From Alishewanella tabrizica (lineage in GTDB: Bacteria > Pseudomonadota > Gammaproteobacteria > Enterobacterales > Alteromonadaceae): a stretch of 64,000 nucleotides of DNA. Below the pieces are notes generated by a model, which saw nothing but the letters and a program-made list of their open reading frames with translations, was not told the origin of the DNA and made no database searches. This document shows, one piece after another, positions 37,368-46,287 of this stretch. The stretch is taken from the NCBI RefSeq assembly GCF_014652375.1, contig NZ_BMYR01000009.1:62001-126000 (forward strand). Reading direction: 5' to 3'. The first letter of the stretch is position 1. Every line of letters begins with the position of its first letter. A program made the position numbers and the translations under genes.

Positions 37368-38261
37368 ATGACCAATCTTAGCTGGCTACAAAGTCTACAA
37401 GCCATCGCGCGTACTGGCAGTTTTACAAGGGCGGCAGAGCAATTAGGGCTAACCCAAGCTGCAGTCAGTCAACATATCCGGCAGTTAGAAGATCACTATG
37501 GCAGCGTGGTATTACGCTCGGCACGGCCATTGGCCTTAACGCCAACAGGCCAGTTATTACTCAGCTATGCTGATGAAATCACCGCAGCAAACGACTGTCT
37601 TAAACAACGCTTGCAAGCTAACGACAGTTTGCAAGGCGATGTGGGTTTAGTAACACCGGGGAGTAGTGGATTATTGCTCTATGCCGATTTACTGGCGTTA
37701 CAGCTAAATCAGCCCGGTTTAATTATTCGGCACCGCTTTGCGCCGGGTGCCGAAGTACAACAGGCGGTACTGGATAATAGTTATCAGATAGGGCTGTTAA
37801 CCTTTAAACCTGAAGATCCACGTTTACAGGCTGAGGAAATTGCCGAAGAGCCATTAGAATTGGTCTATCCAGCGGGCTATCAGATCCGGCAGTGGCAAGA
37901 CTTGCAACAGTTAGGCTTTATTAATCACCCCGATGGCAAAGCCATGGCGACCCGTTTGCTAAGCCGGCATTTCCCGGGCAACCCTGGCGTAGCAACATTG
38001 CCTTGCAAGGGGTATAGCAATCAGGTGAGTTTGTTATTACAACCTGTCGCGCTGGGGTTAGGCTTTACCGTGGTACCCCGTTATGCGCGGCAAGCGTTCG
38101 CAGCACAAGATAAGATTGCGGTATTACAATGCGGTCAGCCAGTAATCGACACTTTATGGGCAATTTATCGTGCCGAATGGCCGCTAAATGCCCGGTGCCG
38201 CCTAGTCCTGGAACGGATCCGTCGAACGCTTAACACAGCTGCTGCCAGTCAAACTCGCTAA
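37368..38261 (+). CDS. LysR family transcriptional regulator
   Basis: The 297-residue protein has the LysR helix-turn-helix (LQSLQAIARTGSFTRAAEQLGLTQAAVSQHIRQLE) and a complete effector domain (LVTPGSSGLLLYADLL, LALGLGFTVVPRYA). It is divergent from the OYE gene, which it probably controls. Its 3' end overlaps the convergent HAD gene by 32 bases. The inducer is unknown. Confidence 0.9.
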   Translation: MTNLSWLQSLQAIARTGSFTRAAEQLGLTQAAVSQHIRQLEDHYGSVVLRSARPLALTPTGQLLLSYADEITAANDCLKQRLQANDSLQGDVGLVTPGSSGLLLYADLLALQLNQPGLIIRHRFAPGAEVQQAVLDNSYQIGLLTFKPEDPRLQAEEIAEEPLELVYPAGYQIRQWQDLQQLGFINHPDGKAMATRLLSRHFPGNPGVATLPCKGYSNQVSLLLQPVALGLGFTVVPRYARQAFAAQDKIAVLQCGQPVIDTLWAIYRAEWPLNARCRLVLERIRRTLNTAAASQTR

Positions 38262-38877
38262 AACAGCGAATTTTATAATCGGCAATGGCAAATTTGCTGT
38301 GTTGCCATTCATGCTCTGCTGGAATGGCGACGACCGTCATCCCAGCGGCTTTGGCAGCGCTCACCCCTGCAAACGAGTCTTCAAATACTAAGCAATGCTC
38401 CGGCTTTACACCTAATTTATTGGCAGCCAGCAAATAAATATCAGGGGCAGGTTTACCCTGTTTTACCAGTTCCAAATGGCAAAGCGCGTGAAAATAATGC
38501 CGGATTTGCAAGCGCTCAAGGGTGGTGTCGAGCAGTAGCTGCGGGGAATTAGTGGCCACTGCCATCTTTAGTTGGCGCTGTTTATTATCAGCCAGTAGGG
38601 TCAATAAGCCTTTTTTAGGTTCGCCGCTGTTCGCCACACCCGAAGCAACAAAGTCGATAATCTGCTGATGCACTTGCAGTGGGCTAAGTGTAGGCCAGGG
38701 TTGATGCTGATACCAATGATTAATAACCGTAGCAGTGGTTAAGCCGGTACTTTGTAGCAGAGGCGGTTTGTTAAAGTCGATGCCTAAACCGCCTAAAATA
38801 TGCTGTTCGGCCTGATGCCAAAGGGGTTCAGAATCGATCAGCACGCCGTCCATATCAAAAATGACTGCCTGAAACAC
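38230..38877 (-). CDS. hxpB: HAD sugar-phosphate phosphatase, HxpB (YniC)-like
   Basis: The 215-residue protein belongs to the haloacid dehalogenase superfamily subclass with an alpha-helical cap. Motif I is FDMDGVLIDSEPLWHQAE, motif II VATNS, motif III KQGKPAPDIYLLAANKLG and motif IV VFEDSFAGVSAAKAAGM; all four are intact. The EPLWHQAE start and length match E. coli HxpB/YniC, which removes phosphate from hexitol phosphates and 2-deoxyglucose 6-phosphate. It is convergent with, and overlaps by 32 bases, the LysR gene. Expected to be cytoplasmic. Confidence 0.85.
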   Translation of the reverse strand: MFQAVIFDMDGVLIDSEPLWHQAEQHILGGLGIDFNKPPLLQSTGLTTATVINHWYQHQPWPTLSPLQVHQQIIDFVASGVANSGEPKKGLLTLLADNKQRQLKMAVATNSPQLLLDTTLERLQIRHYFHALCHLELVKQGKPAPDIYLLAANKLGVKPEHCLVFEDSFAGVSAAKAAGMTVVAIPAEHEWQHSKFAIADYKIRCFSEFDWQQLC

Positions 38878-39060
38878 GGTTATACTCCTGTTATTAACAT
38901 TATTGCAGCAATACGCCTAAAAGCAGGCTATGCTAACGTTTCAACTTAAGCGCATTCAATCGAAATGCCTTGAACCTATGCCTGTTTATGTTGAAGCCTT
39001 TACCTCAGGCATGGTGCTCTAAAGCACCTTATCGGAAATTAATGCAAAGGAGAATTGGGT

Positions 39061-39381
39061 ATGTGGTTGAAGTACGTGATTTTTATCGCGGGGCTAAGTG
39101 TTAGCCTACCTGTAATGGCACAGTGTAGTTTTAGATTAGCCGACGGTAAATTGTTGCGCTGTGGCATGGCCAGTATTGAGGTCATAGAGCGTGTAGGGCA
39201 ACCGTTATTACGCGAACAACGCACGCTGGGTGTGAGCACCAATGCGATTGAACGGGGGCAAACGGTTGAAGTGTGGTCTTATAAGGTAAAAGCAGATGTT
39301 GGCGGTGAGTTTTTACTGAGCATTGAGCTCACTGACGGTAAAGTCACCACCCTGGATCGCAAGCAACAAGGGCGTCTTTAA
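39061..39381 (+). CDS. DUF2845 periplasmic protein
   Basis: The 106-residue protein has a signal peptide (MWLKYVIFIAGLSVSLPVMAQ) and then CSFRLADGKLLRCGMASIEVIERVGQPLLRE, typical of the DUF2845 family. AGGAG eight bases before the ATG at 39061 fixes the start (an in-frame TTG six bases earlier is too close to it). Two cysteines in the mature protein could form a disulfide. Its last bases overlap the end of the convergent response regulator gene by 4 bases. Function unknown. Confidence 0.8.
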   Translation: MWLKYVIFIAGLSVSLPVMAQCSFRLADGKLLRCGMASIEVIERVGQPLLREQRTLGVSTNAIERGQTVEVWSYKVKADVGGEFLLSIELTDGKVTTLDRKQQGRL

Positions 39382-39974
39382 AGCCAGCCTTTTTGCCGCG
39401 CAAGGCGTGCGGCATCAATGCGGTTCGCCGCGTTAAGTTTGCTTATGGCTTCCGACAAGTAATTGCGGGCTGTGCCTTCGGCAATATAGAGCGTCGCGGC
39501 AATTTCGCTGGTGCTCTTGCCCTCAGCGGCCAAACGTAATGCCTGCCGCTCTTTCTCAGTGAGGGGATCTTGCTCCCCCAGCGAATTGAGTAACAGTTCG
39601 CTGTCGACAACCTTTTTTCCTGCCATCACCTGCTGCATCGCCTGTACCAACTGCGCTACCGGCGCATCTTTTAATAAAAAGCCGCCGACGCCAGCATCCA
39701 TCGCCCGTTTTACATAGCCAGCGCGGCCAAAGGTAGTAATAATCACCACCTTGGTCGGCAGCTTTTGCTGTTGAACATGTTGCGCCAGTTCAATACCGCT
39801 GGCGCCAGGCATTTCGATATCGGTGAGCAGTAAGTCGAAGGGGTGTTGCTTGAGGAGCTTTAGCGCGACAGCGCCATCGGCCGCTTCGATAACCTGCATG
39901 TCGGTTTCTAAGCGCAATAAACTGGCGAGCGCCGTACGTACCATAGCCTGATCTTCAGCCAGTAGAATATTCAT
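39378..39974 (-). CDS. LuxR-type response regulator, DesR-like
   Basis: The 198-residue protein has a receiver domain (phospho-acceptor Asp in LLTDIEMPG, Lys in LLKDAP) and a LuxR/NarL helix-turn-helix (LTEKERQALRLAAEGKSTSEIAATLYIAEGTARNYLSEAISKLNA). It overlaps the histidine kinase gene before it by 4 bases and is the third gene of a membrane protein-kinase-regulator operon. Short linker and size match DesR, the thermosensing regulator of Bacillus; no lipid desaturase gene is nearby, so the target is unknown. Confidence 0.9.
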   Translation of the reverse strand: MNILLAEDQAMVRTALASLLRLETDMQVIEAADGAVALKLLKQHPFDLLLTDIEMPGASGIELAQHVQQQKLPTKVVIITTFGRAGYVKRAMDAGVGGFLLKDAPVAQLVQAMQQVMAGKKVVDSELLLNSLGEQDPLTEKERQALRLAAEGKSTSEIAATLYIAEGTARNYLSEAISKLNAANRIDAARLARQKGWL

Positions 39975-41038
39975 AGCGGCTCCTTTAGTGGTAAATCAAT
40001 AATGGCTTGAAAGCCCTGATTTTGTTGTAAGGTTAAATGCGCGCCAATAGCCGACAAGCGTTCGCGCAAACCAGTTAAGCCATTACCTTCTTTACACTCT
40101 GCTCCCTTACCATTGTCGGTTAATTCCAACTGTAAGTGCTTATCATCACTAATAAAATGTAACTGGCAACTGTCGCCCTGGCTATGACGCATAACATTTG
40201 TGATCAGCTCGGTCAATGCTAGAACCAGGGCTGTTTCGCGACGGCTATCCAGTTGTGGGATCTCGCCGTAAAGTTCCACCTGAAACCCCGCATCGCGCAA
40301 GCGCGACAGCAGTTTCGCGACTTCTGTGGTTAACCCCTGATGTTTAAAACCAGAGACGCTTTGCCGCACCTGGCTTAGTGCATCGCGGGCAATAGTGCTA
40401 AGTTCGCTTAGTTGCTGCTGTGCCGCCTCGGCTTGCTGGCGTGCCAGCAATTTTTCCGCTAAATCGGCTTTCAAGATAATGCTTGATAAGGTGTGGCCTA
40501 AAATATCGTGTAAATCGCGACCAATGCGTTCACGTTCTACAATGGTAGCGAGCTGTTTAATTTCATCAGCGCTTTGTCGTTCCTGACGTAATCGTAATTG
40601 CCGCTGTTGCTCAACTCTGCCCAGTAAGCTGACGCCTATTACAACAGGCACACCCAGCAATAAAAAGTATGGCCAGAGAATAAGATCCGTTATATCCAGC
40701 GTGATCAGGATGGCGCAAAGCGCAGCCATCAGTAATAGATAACGCCGCAATTTATAGGCAAAGCCAATAAAAAATCCGGCAAAGCTGAACATGCTGATGG
40801 CTCCGGGGTTAATGGGAGCAACTAGGGTTGCAATCACCATCATACCTAATATTGGCCAATGCATTTGTGTGCTGCTTTGTCGGTAGGCCGCAAAGTAGCA
40901 GTACAAAAAACTGATTAGCGCCACCAACATGGCCGCGTAATGCCATAGCTGGTAAGGGACAAATAGCAAAGGCGCCAAGAAAAGCGTTAGATTTAACAGA
41001 TAAACCCAGCTCATTTTTTGTTCCAAACGCAGGTTCAT
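39971..41038 (-). CDS. DesK-like sensor histidine kinase
   Basis: The 355-residue kinase has about five N-terminal helices, then a HisKA_3 domain with the phospho-acceptor motif RERIGRDLHDILGHTLSSI and an HATPase domain (ELITNVMRHS, DNGKGA, GNGLTGLRERLSAIG). Phosphotransfer partner is the LuxR-type regulator encoded next, with 4 bases of overlap on each side. The intramembrane sensing domain has the DesK layout, which suggests sensing of membrane state or temperature; this is inference. Confidence 0.9.
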   Translation of the reverse strand: MNLRLEQKMSWVYLLNLTLFLAPLLFVPYQLWHYAAMLVALISFLYCYFAAYRQSSTQMHWPILGMMVIATLVAPINPGAISMFSFAGFFIGFAYKLRRYLLLMAALCAILITLDITDLILWPYFLLLGVPVVIGVSLLGRVEQQRQLRLRQERQSADEIKQLATIVERERIGRDLHDILGHTLSSIILKADLAEKLLARQQAEAAQQQLSELSTIARDALSQVRQSVSGFKHQGLTTEVAKLLSRLRDAGFQVELYGEIPQLDSRRETALVLALTELITNVMRHSQGDSCQLHFISDDKHLQLELTDNGKGAECKEGNGLTGLRERLSAIGAHLTLQQNQGFQAIIDLPLKEPL

Positions 41039-41619
41039 TTGCTCACTCCTGACGAAAATTGGCTTGTGGTGTTGCTTAAGCGATGCCAGCGTAGCTCTAA
41101 AACCAGTATGCTCAGTGCATAGATTAGCACAATCCCTATTGGGATCAGCACCATACTCTGTTCAGGGAAAAGCACCCAACACGCCGTGCACAGTAGAGTG
41201 CGGACTACTGCGTGGAAAATGCCTATCCAATGTTGAATAATCCAGCCCAGTGGTAACCACATTAACCCGCTCAGTACACCCACGGTAAAGGGTAAGGAGC
41301 GATAATCAGCCAGGAAATAGGGTATCGCGATGGCATAAACTAACAGCGACATGGCAACACCATGCAAAAACAGCTTATCGAAGACATTTTTGGGTTGTTG
41401 ACTAAAGCGGATGGTCTCACCGGTAAAGCGTGCTATCAGCATGCCTAAATAAACGATACTGCCAGTACCAATAAAAATGGCCAGAGTTGCTTGGTAAGGC
41501 GAGAGTAACCAGCCGGTAAAGGCCAAGGTTAGCCAAACCAGTAAGCCGCTGAGTGGCATTGCTAAAAAACGTCTTTCAGAAAAAATTTTACGTTGTTGTT
41601 CCAAGGTGAATGTGTGCAT
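41035..41619 (-). CDS. Membrane protein of the DesK/DesR-like operon
   Basis: The 194-residue protein has about five predicted helices and no motif that I recognise. It is the first gene of the operon and its stop overlaps the kinase start by 4 bases, so it is probably functionally tied to the sensor, as an accessory or as a target. A TATGAC-AAAC-GTCATA repeat lies about 85 bases upstream. Confidence 0.72.
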   Translation of the reverse strand: MHTFTLEQQRKIFSERRFLAMPLSGLLVWLTLAFTGWLLSPYQATLAIFIGTGSIVYLGMLIARFTGETIRFSQQPKNVFDKLFLHGVAMSLLVYAIAIPYFLADYRSLPFTVGVLSGLMWLPLGWIIQHWIGIFHAVVRTLLCTACWVLFPEQSMVLIPIGIVLIYALSILVLELRWHRLSNTTSQFSSGVSK

Positions 41620-41701
41620 TTTGACTTACTCCTGTTGGTTGAGTAAGGCCAGTATGCGTTCTTGATCATTTAGTCGTCAGTGTCGACTGTCAGGGTTTTT
41701 A

Positions 41702-41717
41702 TATGACAAACGTCATA
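41702..41717. promoter_or_regulatory. Candidate binding site of the LuxR-type regulator
   Basis: TATGAC and GTCATA are perfect 6-base arms around AAAC. It lies in the 250-base spacer between the kinase operon (minus) and the FGGY kinase gene (plus), about 85 bases from the operon start codon. ATGAC-N4-GTCAT symmetry fits a NarL/LuxR-type dimer; self-control of the operon is likely but unproven. Confidence 0.45.
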
Positions 41718-41869
41718 ACTGTTTAGACGTTTTAAGGGGTTGCGGCAAAATGCTCTCAACTATTTATCCAGCTGCGTTTGTAAATGTGAAAGGGTGAGCA
41801 GTGAATTTGACGCTAAGCCAGCGCTTAGTTACAGTGCTATGACAAAGCGGCAAAATAATAACAATTACT

Positions 41870-43432
41870 ATGCAAACCGCAAAACCCAGCTATGTCTTAA
41901 GCATCGATTTTGGCACCCAAAGTGTGCGCGCTATTATTGTTGATGATCGTGGCAATATTATTGCTAAAGGTCAGCAATTGCTACCTGCCTATCAATCATC
42001 AGAGCCGGGGTATGCTGAACTTCCCGCAGACAGCTATTGGCACGCCCTTACACAAGCTTGTGCCAGCTTATGGCAGCAAAGCCCAGTTGCGCCAGTCGCC
42101 CTTAGTGCGGTAACGCTGACAACGCAGCGCGGCACCGTTTTATGCCTAGATCAGCAGAAGCAGCCATTGAGGCCAGCCATTATTTGGTTAGATCAGCGAG
42201 AGGCTAGGGTATTGCCGAGGTTGGGGATTTGGCGTGCCTTGTTTCGAACCGTCGGCGTGACTGCAATGGTCGAGCGCTTTCAGCGTCGCGCCCCGTCAAA
42301 TTGGTTGGCAGAGCATGAACCACAGCAGTGGCAAAATACCGCACATTATATGTTACTGTCTGGCTATTTGACCCTGCAACTCACCGGTGAGCTGGTCGAT
42401 TGCAGCGCCGCGCAGGTGGGGTATTTACCGTTTGATTTTCAACAGCAGCATTGGGCAAGTCAGTTTAGCTGGAAATGGCGGGCATTATCGCTTAAGTCTA
42501 GCCAGCTGGTGCCCCTAAAGCCACCTGGCGCAGAGCTGGGTAAGATCACTGCACAGGCAGCCTCTGACTTGGGATTACCGGCAGGTTTACCTCTGATTGC
42601 TGCCGGCTCAGATAAAGCTTGTGAAGTGCTGGGATGTGGCGGTTTAACACCTCAAACCGGCTGTATTAGCTATGGTACAACCGCAACCATTAGCACCGCT
42701 AACCGGCGCTATATTGAGCCCGGCCCTTGGTTACCAGCCTATCCCGCTGCGCAGCCCGGCTTTTACACATCAGAGGTGATGATTTATCGCGGTTTTTGGT
42801 TGGTAAGCTGGTTTAAAGAGCAATTTGGTTTGCAAGAGCAGCAGGAAGCCGCGGTATTGGGCATAGCGCCAGAACAGTTGTTTGATGAGCTGTTAAACGC
42901 CGTGCCACCTGGCAGTATGGGGTTAATGCTACAACCTTATTGGTCACCCGGTATTCGCGAGCCGGGGCCAGAGGCTAAAGGTGCGATGATTGGCTTTGGT
43001 GATGTGCACCAGCGTGCGCATGTTTATCGTGCGTTAATTGAAGGCATAGCCTACGCCTTACAAGAGGGGCGGCAGCGGTTAGAGCGGCGTAATGGGGTTA
43101 AAATGCAGTGCCTGCGAGTATCGGGGGGCGGTTCGCAAAGTGCGCAAATTTTGCAGCTGACGGCGAATGTGTTTAACCTGCCGGTAGAAAGGCCTCATAC
43201 GAGTGAGACTTCTGCCTTGGGGGCGGCGATCAGTGCCATGGTAGGCTTAGGGCGTTTTGCCAACTATGCCGAGGCGTTGGCCGCCATGAGTCATCTCGGC
43301 GAACGTTTTCTGCCAGAGCCTGCTGTTGCTGCGCAATATCAACGCTTATATCGCGAGGTATACTTAAAGATGTACCGGCAGTTAAAGCCGTTGTATCAAA
43401 AAATTCGGGAGATTACGGGGTATCCGCGTTAA
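41870..43432 (+). CDS. FGGY family carbohydrate kinase
   Basis: The 520-residue protein is a sugar or polyol kinase. Phosphate 1 motif is SIDFGTQSVRAIIVDDRG, the N-terminal FGGY signature region is WLDQREARVL, and the C-terminal domain carries AAGSDKACEVLGCGG, SYGTTATIST and RVSGGGSQSAQILQLTANVFNLPV. It resembles the uncharacterised YgcE-like branch more than glycerol or xylulose kinases; the substrate is unknown. No transporter or catabolic partner gene is adjacent; alkA follows after 96 bases. Ribosome site before ATG 41870 is weak. Confidence 0.87.
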   Translation: MQTAKPSYVLSIDFGTQSVRAIIVDDRGNIIAKGQQLLPAYQSSEPGYAELPADSYWHALTQACASLWQQSPVAPVALSAVTLTTQRGTVLCLDQQKQPLRPAIIWLDQREARVLPRLGIWRALFRTVGVTAMVERFQRRAPSNWLAEHEPQQWQNTAHYMLLSGYLTLQLTGELVDCSAAQVGYLPFDFQQQHWASQFSWKWRALSLKSSQLVPLKPPGAELGKITAQAASDLGLPAGLPLIAAGSDKACEVLGCGGLTPQTGCISYGTTATISTANRRYIEPGPWLPAYPAAQPGFYTSEVMIYRGFWLVSWFKEQFGLQEQQEAAVLGIAPEQLFDELLNAVPPGSMGLMLQPYWSPGIREPGPEAKGAMIGFGDVHQRAHVYRALIEGIAYALQEGRQRLERRNGVKMQCLRVSGGGSQSAQILQLTANVFNLPVERPHTSETSALGAAISAMVGLGRFANYAEALAAMSHLGERFLPEPAVAAQYQRLYREVYLKMYRQLKPLYQKIREITGYPR

Positions 43433-43528
43433 GACGCCACAGTACCCGCAAAGTATTCAGTGCCGAAAACTGCCAGACAAGACGGCAAGTCTGGTTATAC
43501 TTGGCCGGAAAACCAACAGGAATGCAGA

Positions 43529-44431
43529 ATGCCAGATCCGTTGTTAACTCCAGGACTAAATGTCTCATCAACGCTTGAGCTGTACCTGTCATATCGGCCA
43601 CCTTATGCTTGGCAGCCACTACGGGACTTTTTGCGGCAGCGGCAAATAGCTGAATTAGAATGGAGTGGTGACGATTACTATGGCCGCACCTTTCGTTATC
43701 AGCAGGCGGTAGGCGCTTTTACGCTGTACCATCAGCCGCAGCAGTATCGTTTTCGGCTGGAGTTACAACTTGATAAGCTCGCTATGCTACAGCCGGTATT
43801 ACAAAATATTCGTCGTATTTTCGATTTGGATGTGGATATCACTCAGGTTGAGCAAGATTTAGCGCCGCAGCTTGCGCAATTAAGCAGTACGGTGACCGGG
43901 CTGCGTTTACCGGGGCTCTGGGATCCGTTTGAAGCGGGTGTCAGGGCTATTCTTGGGCAGCAGGTTACGGTTAGCGCCGCACATCAGCTAGTGCAGCAAC
44001 TGGTGCAGCAATTAGGCGATCAGGTTGCCGGACAGCGCTTGTTTCCTACACCGCAGGCTATTGCCGACAGTGAGCTGACGTTTTTAAAGATGCCGCAGGC
44101 GCGGCGTGATACCTTGCGCGGTTTTAGTCGCTATATGCAAAACAGCGAACAAGCAGACGATATCGATGCCTGGCAGAAGCTAAAAGGCATAGGTCCCTGG
44201 ACCTGTCATTACGCCCGTATGCGCGGACTGAGTGATCCTGATATTTGGCTGGCGGGTGACGCTGGCGTGAAAAATGCGTTAAAGCAGGGGGCTATCAGTT
44301 TTAGCGCAGAGGCTGGCCGACCGTGGCGCAGCTATTTAACCTTGCAGCTATGGCAGTTATTGGCCGCTACGGCTAAGCCAACGACGCCAAAGATAAGCGC
44401 TGCTCAAAGTAATGTACTGGAGAATCACTAA
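43529..44431 (+). CDS. alkA: DNA-3-methyladenine glycosylase II
   Basis: The 300-residue enzyme removes alkylated purines from DNA. An AlkA N-terminal domain (LYLSYRPPYAWQPLRDFLRQRQI, then DYYGRTF) is followed by the helix-hairpin-helix glycosylase fold: FEAGVRAILGQQVTVSAAHQL, the hairpin LKGIGPWTCHYARMRG, and the catalytic Asp in WLAGDAGVK. There is no Ada domain. Start at 43529 is preferred over the frame start at 43460 because AGGA precedes it. The stop codon overlaps the ogt start (TAATG), so the two repair genes are translationally coupled. Confidence 0.93.
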   Translation: MPDPLLTPGLNVSSTLELYLSYRPPYAWQPLRDFLRQRQIAELEWSGDDYYGRTFRYQQAVGAFTLYHQPQQYRFRLELQLDKLAMLQPVLQNIRRIFDLDVDITQVEQDLAPQLAQLSSTVTGLRLPGLWDPFEAGVRAILGQQVTVSAAHQLVQQLVQQLGDQVAGQRLFPTPQAIADSELTFLKMPQARRDTLRGFSRYMQNSEQADDIDAWQKLKGIGPWTCHYARMRGLSDPDIWLAGDAGVKNALKQGAISFSAEAGRPWRSYLTLQLWQLLAATAKPTTPKISAAQSNVLENH

Positions 44432-44892
44432 TGCTGTATTACAATTACCTGGCCAGTCCACTGGGATTAGTTGAAGTGGCTGCCTCTGAACAAGGCCTGG
44501 TTGCTGTTACGTTTTGCGATATACCGCGCCAGCCAGTGCAGCCGCAGCACTTCGCCCAGGAAGCAAAACAACAACTTATCGCCTATTTTGCGCAAGAACT
44601 TCGTGAATTCGACCTACCACTAGCCGCTACGGGCACGGTATTTCAGCAGCAGGTTTGGCAGGCATTAACCTCAGTACCTTATGGTCAAACCGCCAGTTAT
44701 GGCGATATTGCTAAAGCCATTAATAACCCTAAGGGGGTTCGGGCGGTAGGGTTGGCCAATGGCAAAAATCCGATTGCGATTATTGTACCCTGCCATCGTA
44801 TTATTGGGGCGAATGGTACCCTAACCGGTTATGCCGGCGGGCTAGATAAAAAAGCCTGGTTGCTGGCGCATGAAGGGGCAGCGTTTCGCTAG
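44431..44892 (+). CDS. ogt: Methylated-DNA--protein-cysteine methyltransferase
   Basis: The 153-residue protein transfers the methyl group from O6-methylguanine to its own cysteine. The active site reads IIVPCHRIIG, preceded by VFQQQVWQALTSVPYGQTASYGDIA and GVRAVGLANGKNPIAI, all canonical; the Arg finger and helix-turn-helix are in this stretch. Coupled to alkA (one-base overlap), giving a two-gene alkylation-repair operon without ada. Confidence 0.95.
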   Translation: MLYYNYLASPLGLVEVAASEQGLVAVTFCDIPRQPVQPQHFAQEAKQQLIAYFAQELREFDLPLAATGTVFQQQVWQALTSVPYGQTASYGDIAKAINNPKGVRAVGLANGKNPIAIIVPCHRIIGANGTLTGYAGGLDKKAWLLAHEGAAFR

Positions 44893-44994
44893 CAACGGCG
44901 TATTTTTTAAACCTCACTCGCCCAATGATGCACGAATGAGGTTATGGCGTATTTTTTGCGGTTAAGGCGTTTTGCTGGCGCATCTTTCTCAAGT

Positions 44995-46287
44995 TTATGC
45001 TGTTCGTGGTGTCAGCCATTTTTGTTGTAATTGCTTAGCCACAATACGTAAAATCAGCGCTACCAGTAATAAGGACGCCGCCAATTCCAGCCAGCTTGGC
45101 AATACCGAATGCTGATGCTGCATGGCGCCTTGTACCGAGATATCAAAGTAATTTAGTGCCACATCCAACAGCCAGCCAAAAAACACTGACATCACGATCA
45201 CGCCAAATAAATACGCCCCCAGCGCGCGTTTGCCCAGCTCTTTATAGACGACGCTAATGGTCGCAATATTGGTAGCCGGGCCAGCTTGCATAAACACCAA
45301 CGCGGCGCCCGGCGATATCCCCATCAGCATTAATGCAGCCGCTATCGGGGTTGATGCGGTAGCGCAGACATACATGGGCACTGAAATCAGTACCATTAAC
45401 AGCATCATCCAAATACTGCTGCCGTATTGGGCTAAGGCATCCATAGGCACCAGCGTTTGCACTAAGGCCGCAAAAAATAAACCAATTAATAGCCACAGAT
45501 AAAAATCGCTTAATAGCTTGCCGGTGCTATATGCCAAGCCCGATTTTGCTTGTTGCAAAAAGCTGGGTTTGGTATTGGCCGCGGCCGCAGTTGACTTGCT
45601 CGGGCAGCAGCTGGCTTTTGCTGCGACAACCTCGGCTTTAGCTGGCGCTTTGCTCGGGCAACATGCTGCAACTGCGGGCTCGACAGCTGCTGCTGTAGCG
45701 GTTTTACTGGGGCAGCAGCTAGTTTTAGCGGTTGCAACCTCGGCTTCGGCTTGCGCTTTAGTCGGGCAACACGCTGCCGCTACAGGCTCTGCAGGCGTTG
45801 TTATAACGGCTTTACTGGCGCAGCAGCTTTTGGCGGGTGCAGTCTCAGCTTTTGTATCGCTCGAAAGGCTAGTATTTGTCACAGTATGCTCGGTACGTCC
45901 CACTAACAGGCCAGAAACAATAGCGCTGCTAATGGCTGCTAACGGTCGCACTATGGCCATTAACGGGCCCAGTAACACATAAGACACTGAGATAGAGTCT
46001 ACTCCGGTTTCTGGCGTGGCACTTAAAAACGCCACTGTTGCTCCCTTGCTGGCACCACCGCGGCGTAATTGCATGGCTGCCGGAATCACGCCACAACTAC
46101 ACAAGGGTAAAGGCGCGCCAAATAAGGCGCCTTTAATAACGGGTTTAACCCCATCACCGCCCAGTTGTTTTTGCAGCCAGTCCATTGGGATCCAGGTTTT
46201 CATAATGGCCGCGACCAACAGCCCCACCAATAACCAGGGCGCGGATAGCACAAAGAGTTGCCAGAAATTCTCAATAAAGCTTAACAT
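44995..46287 (-). CDS. SO_0444-type Cu/Zn efflux permease with di-cysteine loop
   Basis: The 430-residue inner-membrane protein has four N-terminal helices with the conserved GAPLPLCSCGVIPAA motif (CSC at 63-65) and SATPETGVDSI, and a second half repeating the fold (YVCATASTPIAAALMLMGISPGAALVFMQAGPATNIATI). This is the SO_0444 family, named for a Shewanella permease linked to Cu and Zn export. A loop of about 110 residues between the halves carries five CC pairs at 155, 173, 191, 209 and 227, exactly 18 residues apart. The ATG at 46287 has GGAG eight bases before it. It overlaps the ZntR-type MerR gene by 7 bases and is driven by a MerR-type promoter at 46775-46806. Confidence 0.9.
   Translation of the reverse strand: MLSFIENFWQLFVLSAPWLLVGLLVAAIMKTWIPMDWLQKQLGGDGVKPVIKGALFGAPLPLCSCGVIPAAMQLRRGGASKGATVAFLSATPETGVDSISVSYVLLGPLMAIVRPLAAISSAIVSGLLVGRTEHTVTNTSLSSDTKAETAPAKSCCASKAVITTPAEPVAAACCPTKAQAEAEVATAKTSCCPSKTATAAAVEPAVAACCPSKAPAKAEVVAAKASCCPSKSTAAAANTKPSFLQQAKSGLAYSTGKLLSDFYLWLLIGLFFAALVQTLVPMDALAQYGSSIWMMLLMVLISVPMYVCATASTPIAAALMLMGISPGAALVFMQAGPATNIATISVVYKELGKRALGAYLFGVIVMSVFFGWLLDVALNYFDISVQGAMQHQHSVLPSWLELAASLLLVALILRIVAKQLQQKWLTPRTA
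45592..45831 (-). repeat. Five-unit 54-bp repeat encoding CCxSK/CCPSK motifs
   Basis: Five units of 54 bases each encode a vicinal cysteine pair in the motifs SCCASK, ACCPTK, SCCPSK, ACCPSK and SCCPSK, separated by Ala/Glu/Lys/Thr-rich spacers. Units 2 and 4 and units 3 and 5 resemble each other most, so a 108-base pair of units was probably duplicated. The loop lies between the two membrane halves of the permease and is a plausible metal-binding region. Confidence 0.85.

Noticed and set aside
44897-44957. Direct repeat GGCGTATTTTTT 49 bases apart around an imperfect hairpin between ogt and the metal permease
   Set aside because: Most likely part of a two-way terminator region for convergent genes; no mobile-element ends or target duplication are evident.
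45518-45982. Open plus-strand frame of 154 codons opposite the metal permease
   Set aside because: It is the antisense of the Cys/Ala repeat loop; the frame stays open only because of the 54-base repeat, and it has no ribosome site.
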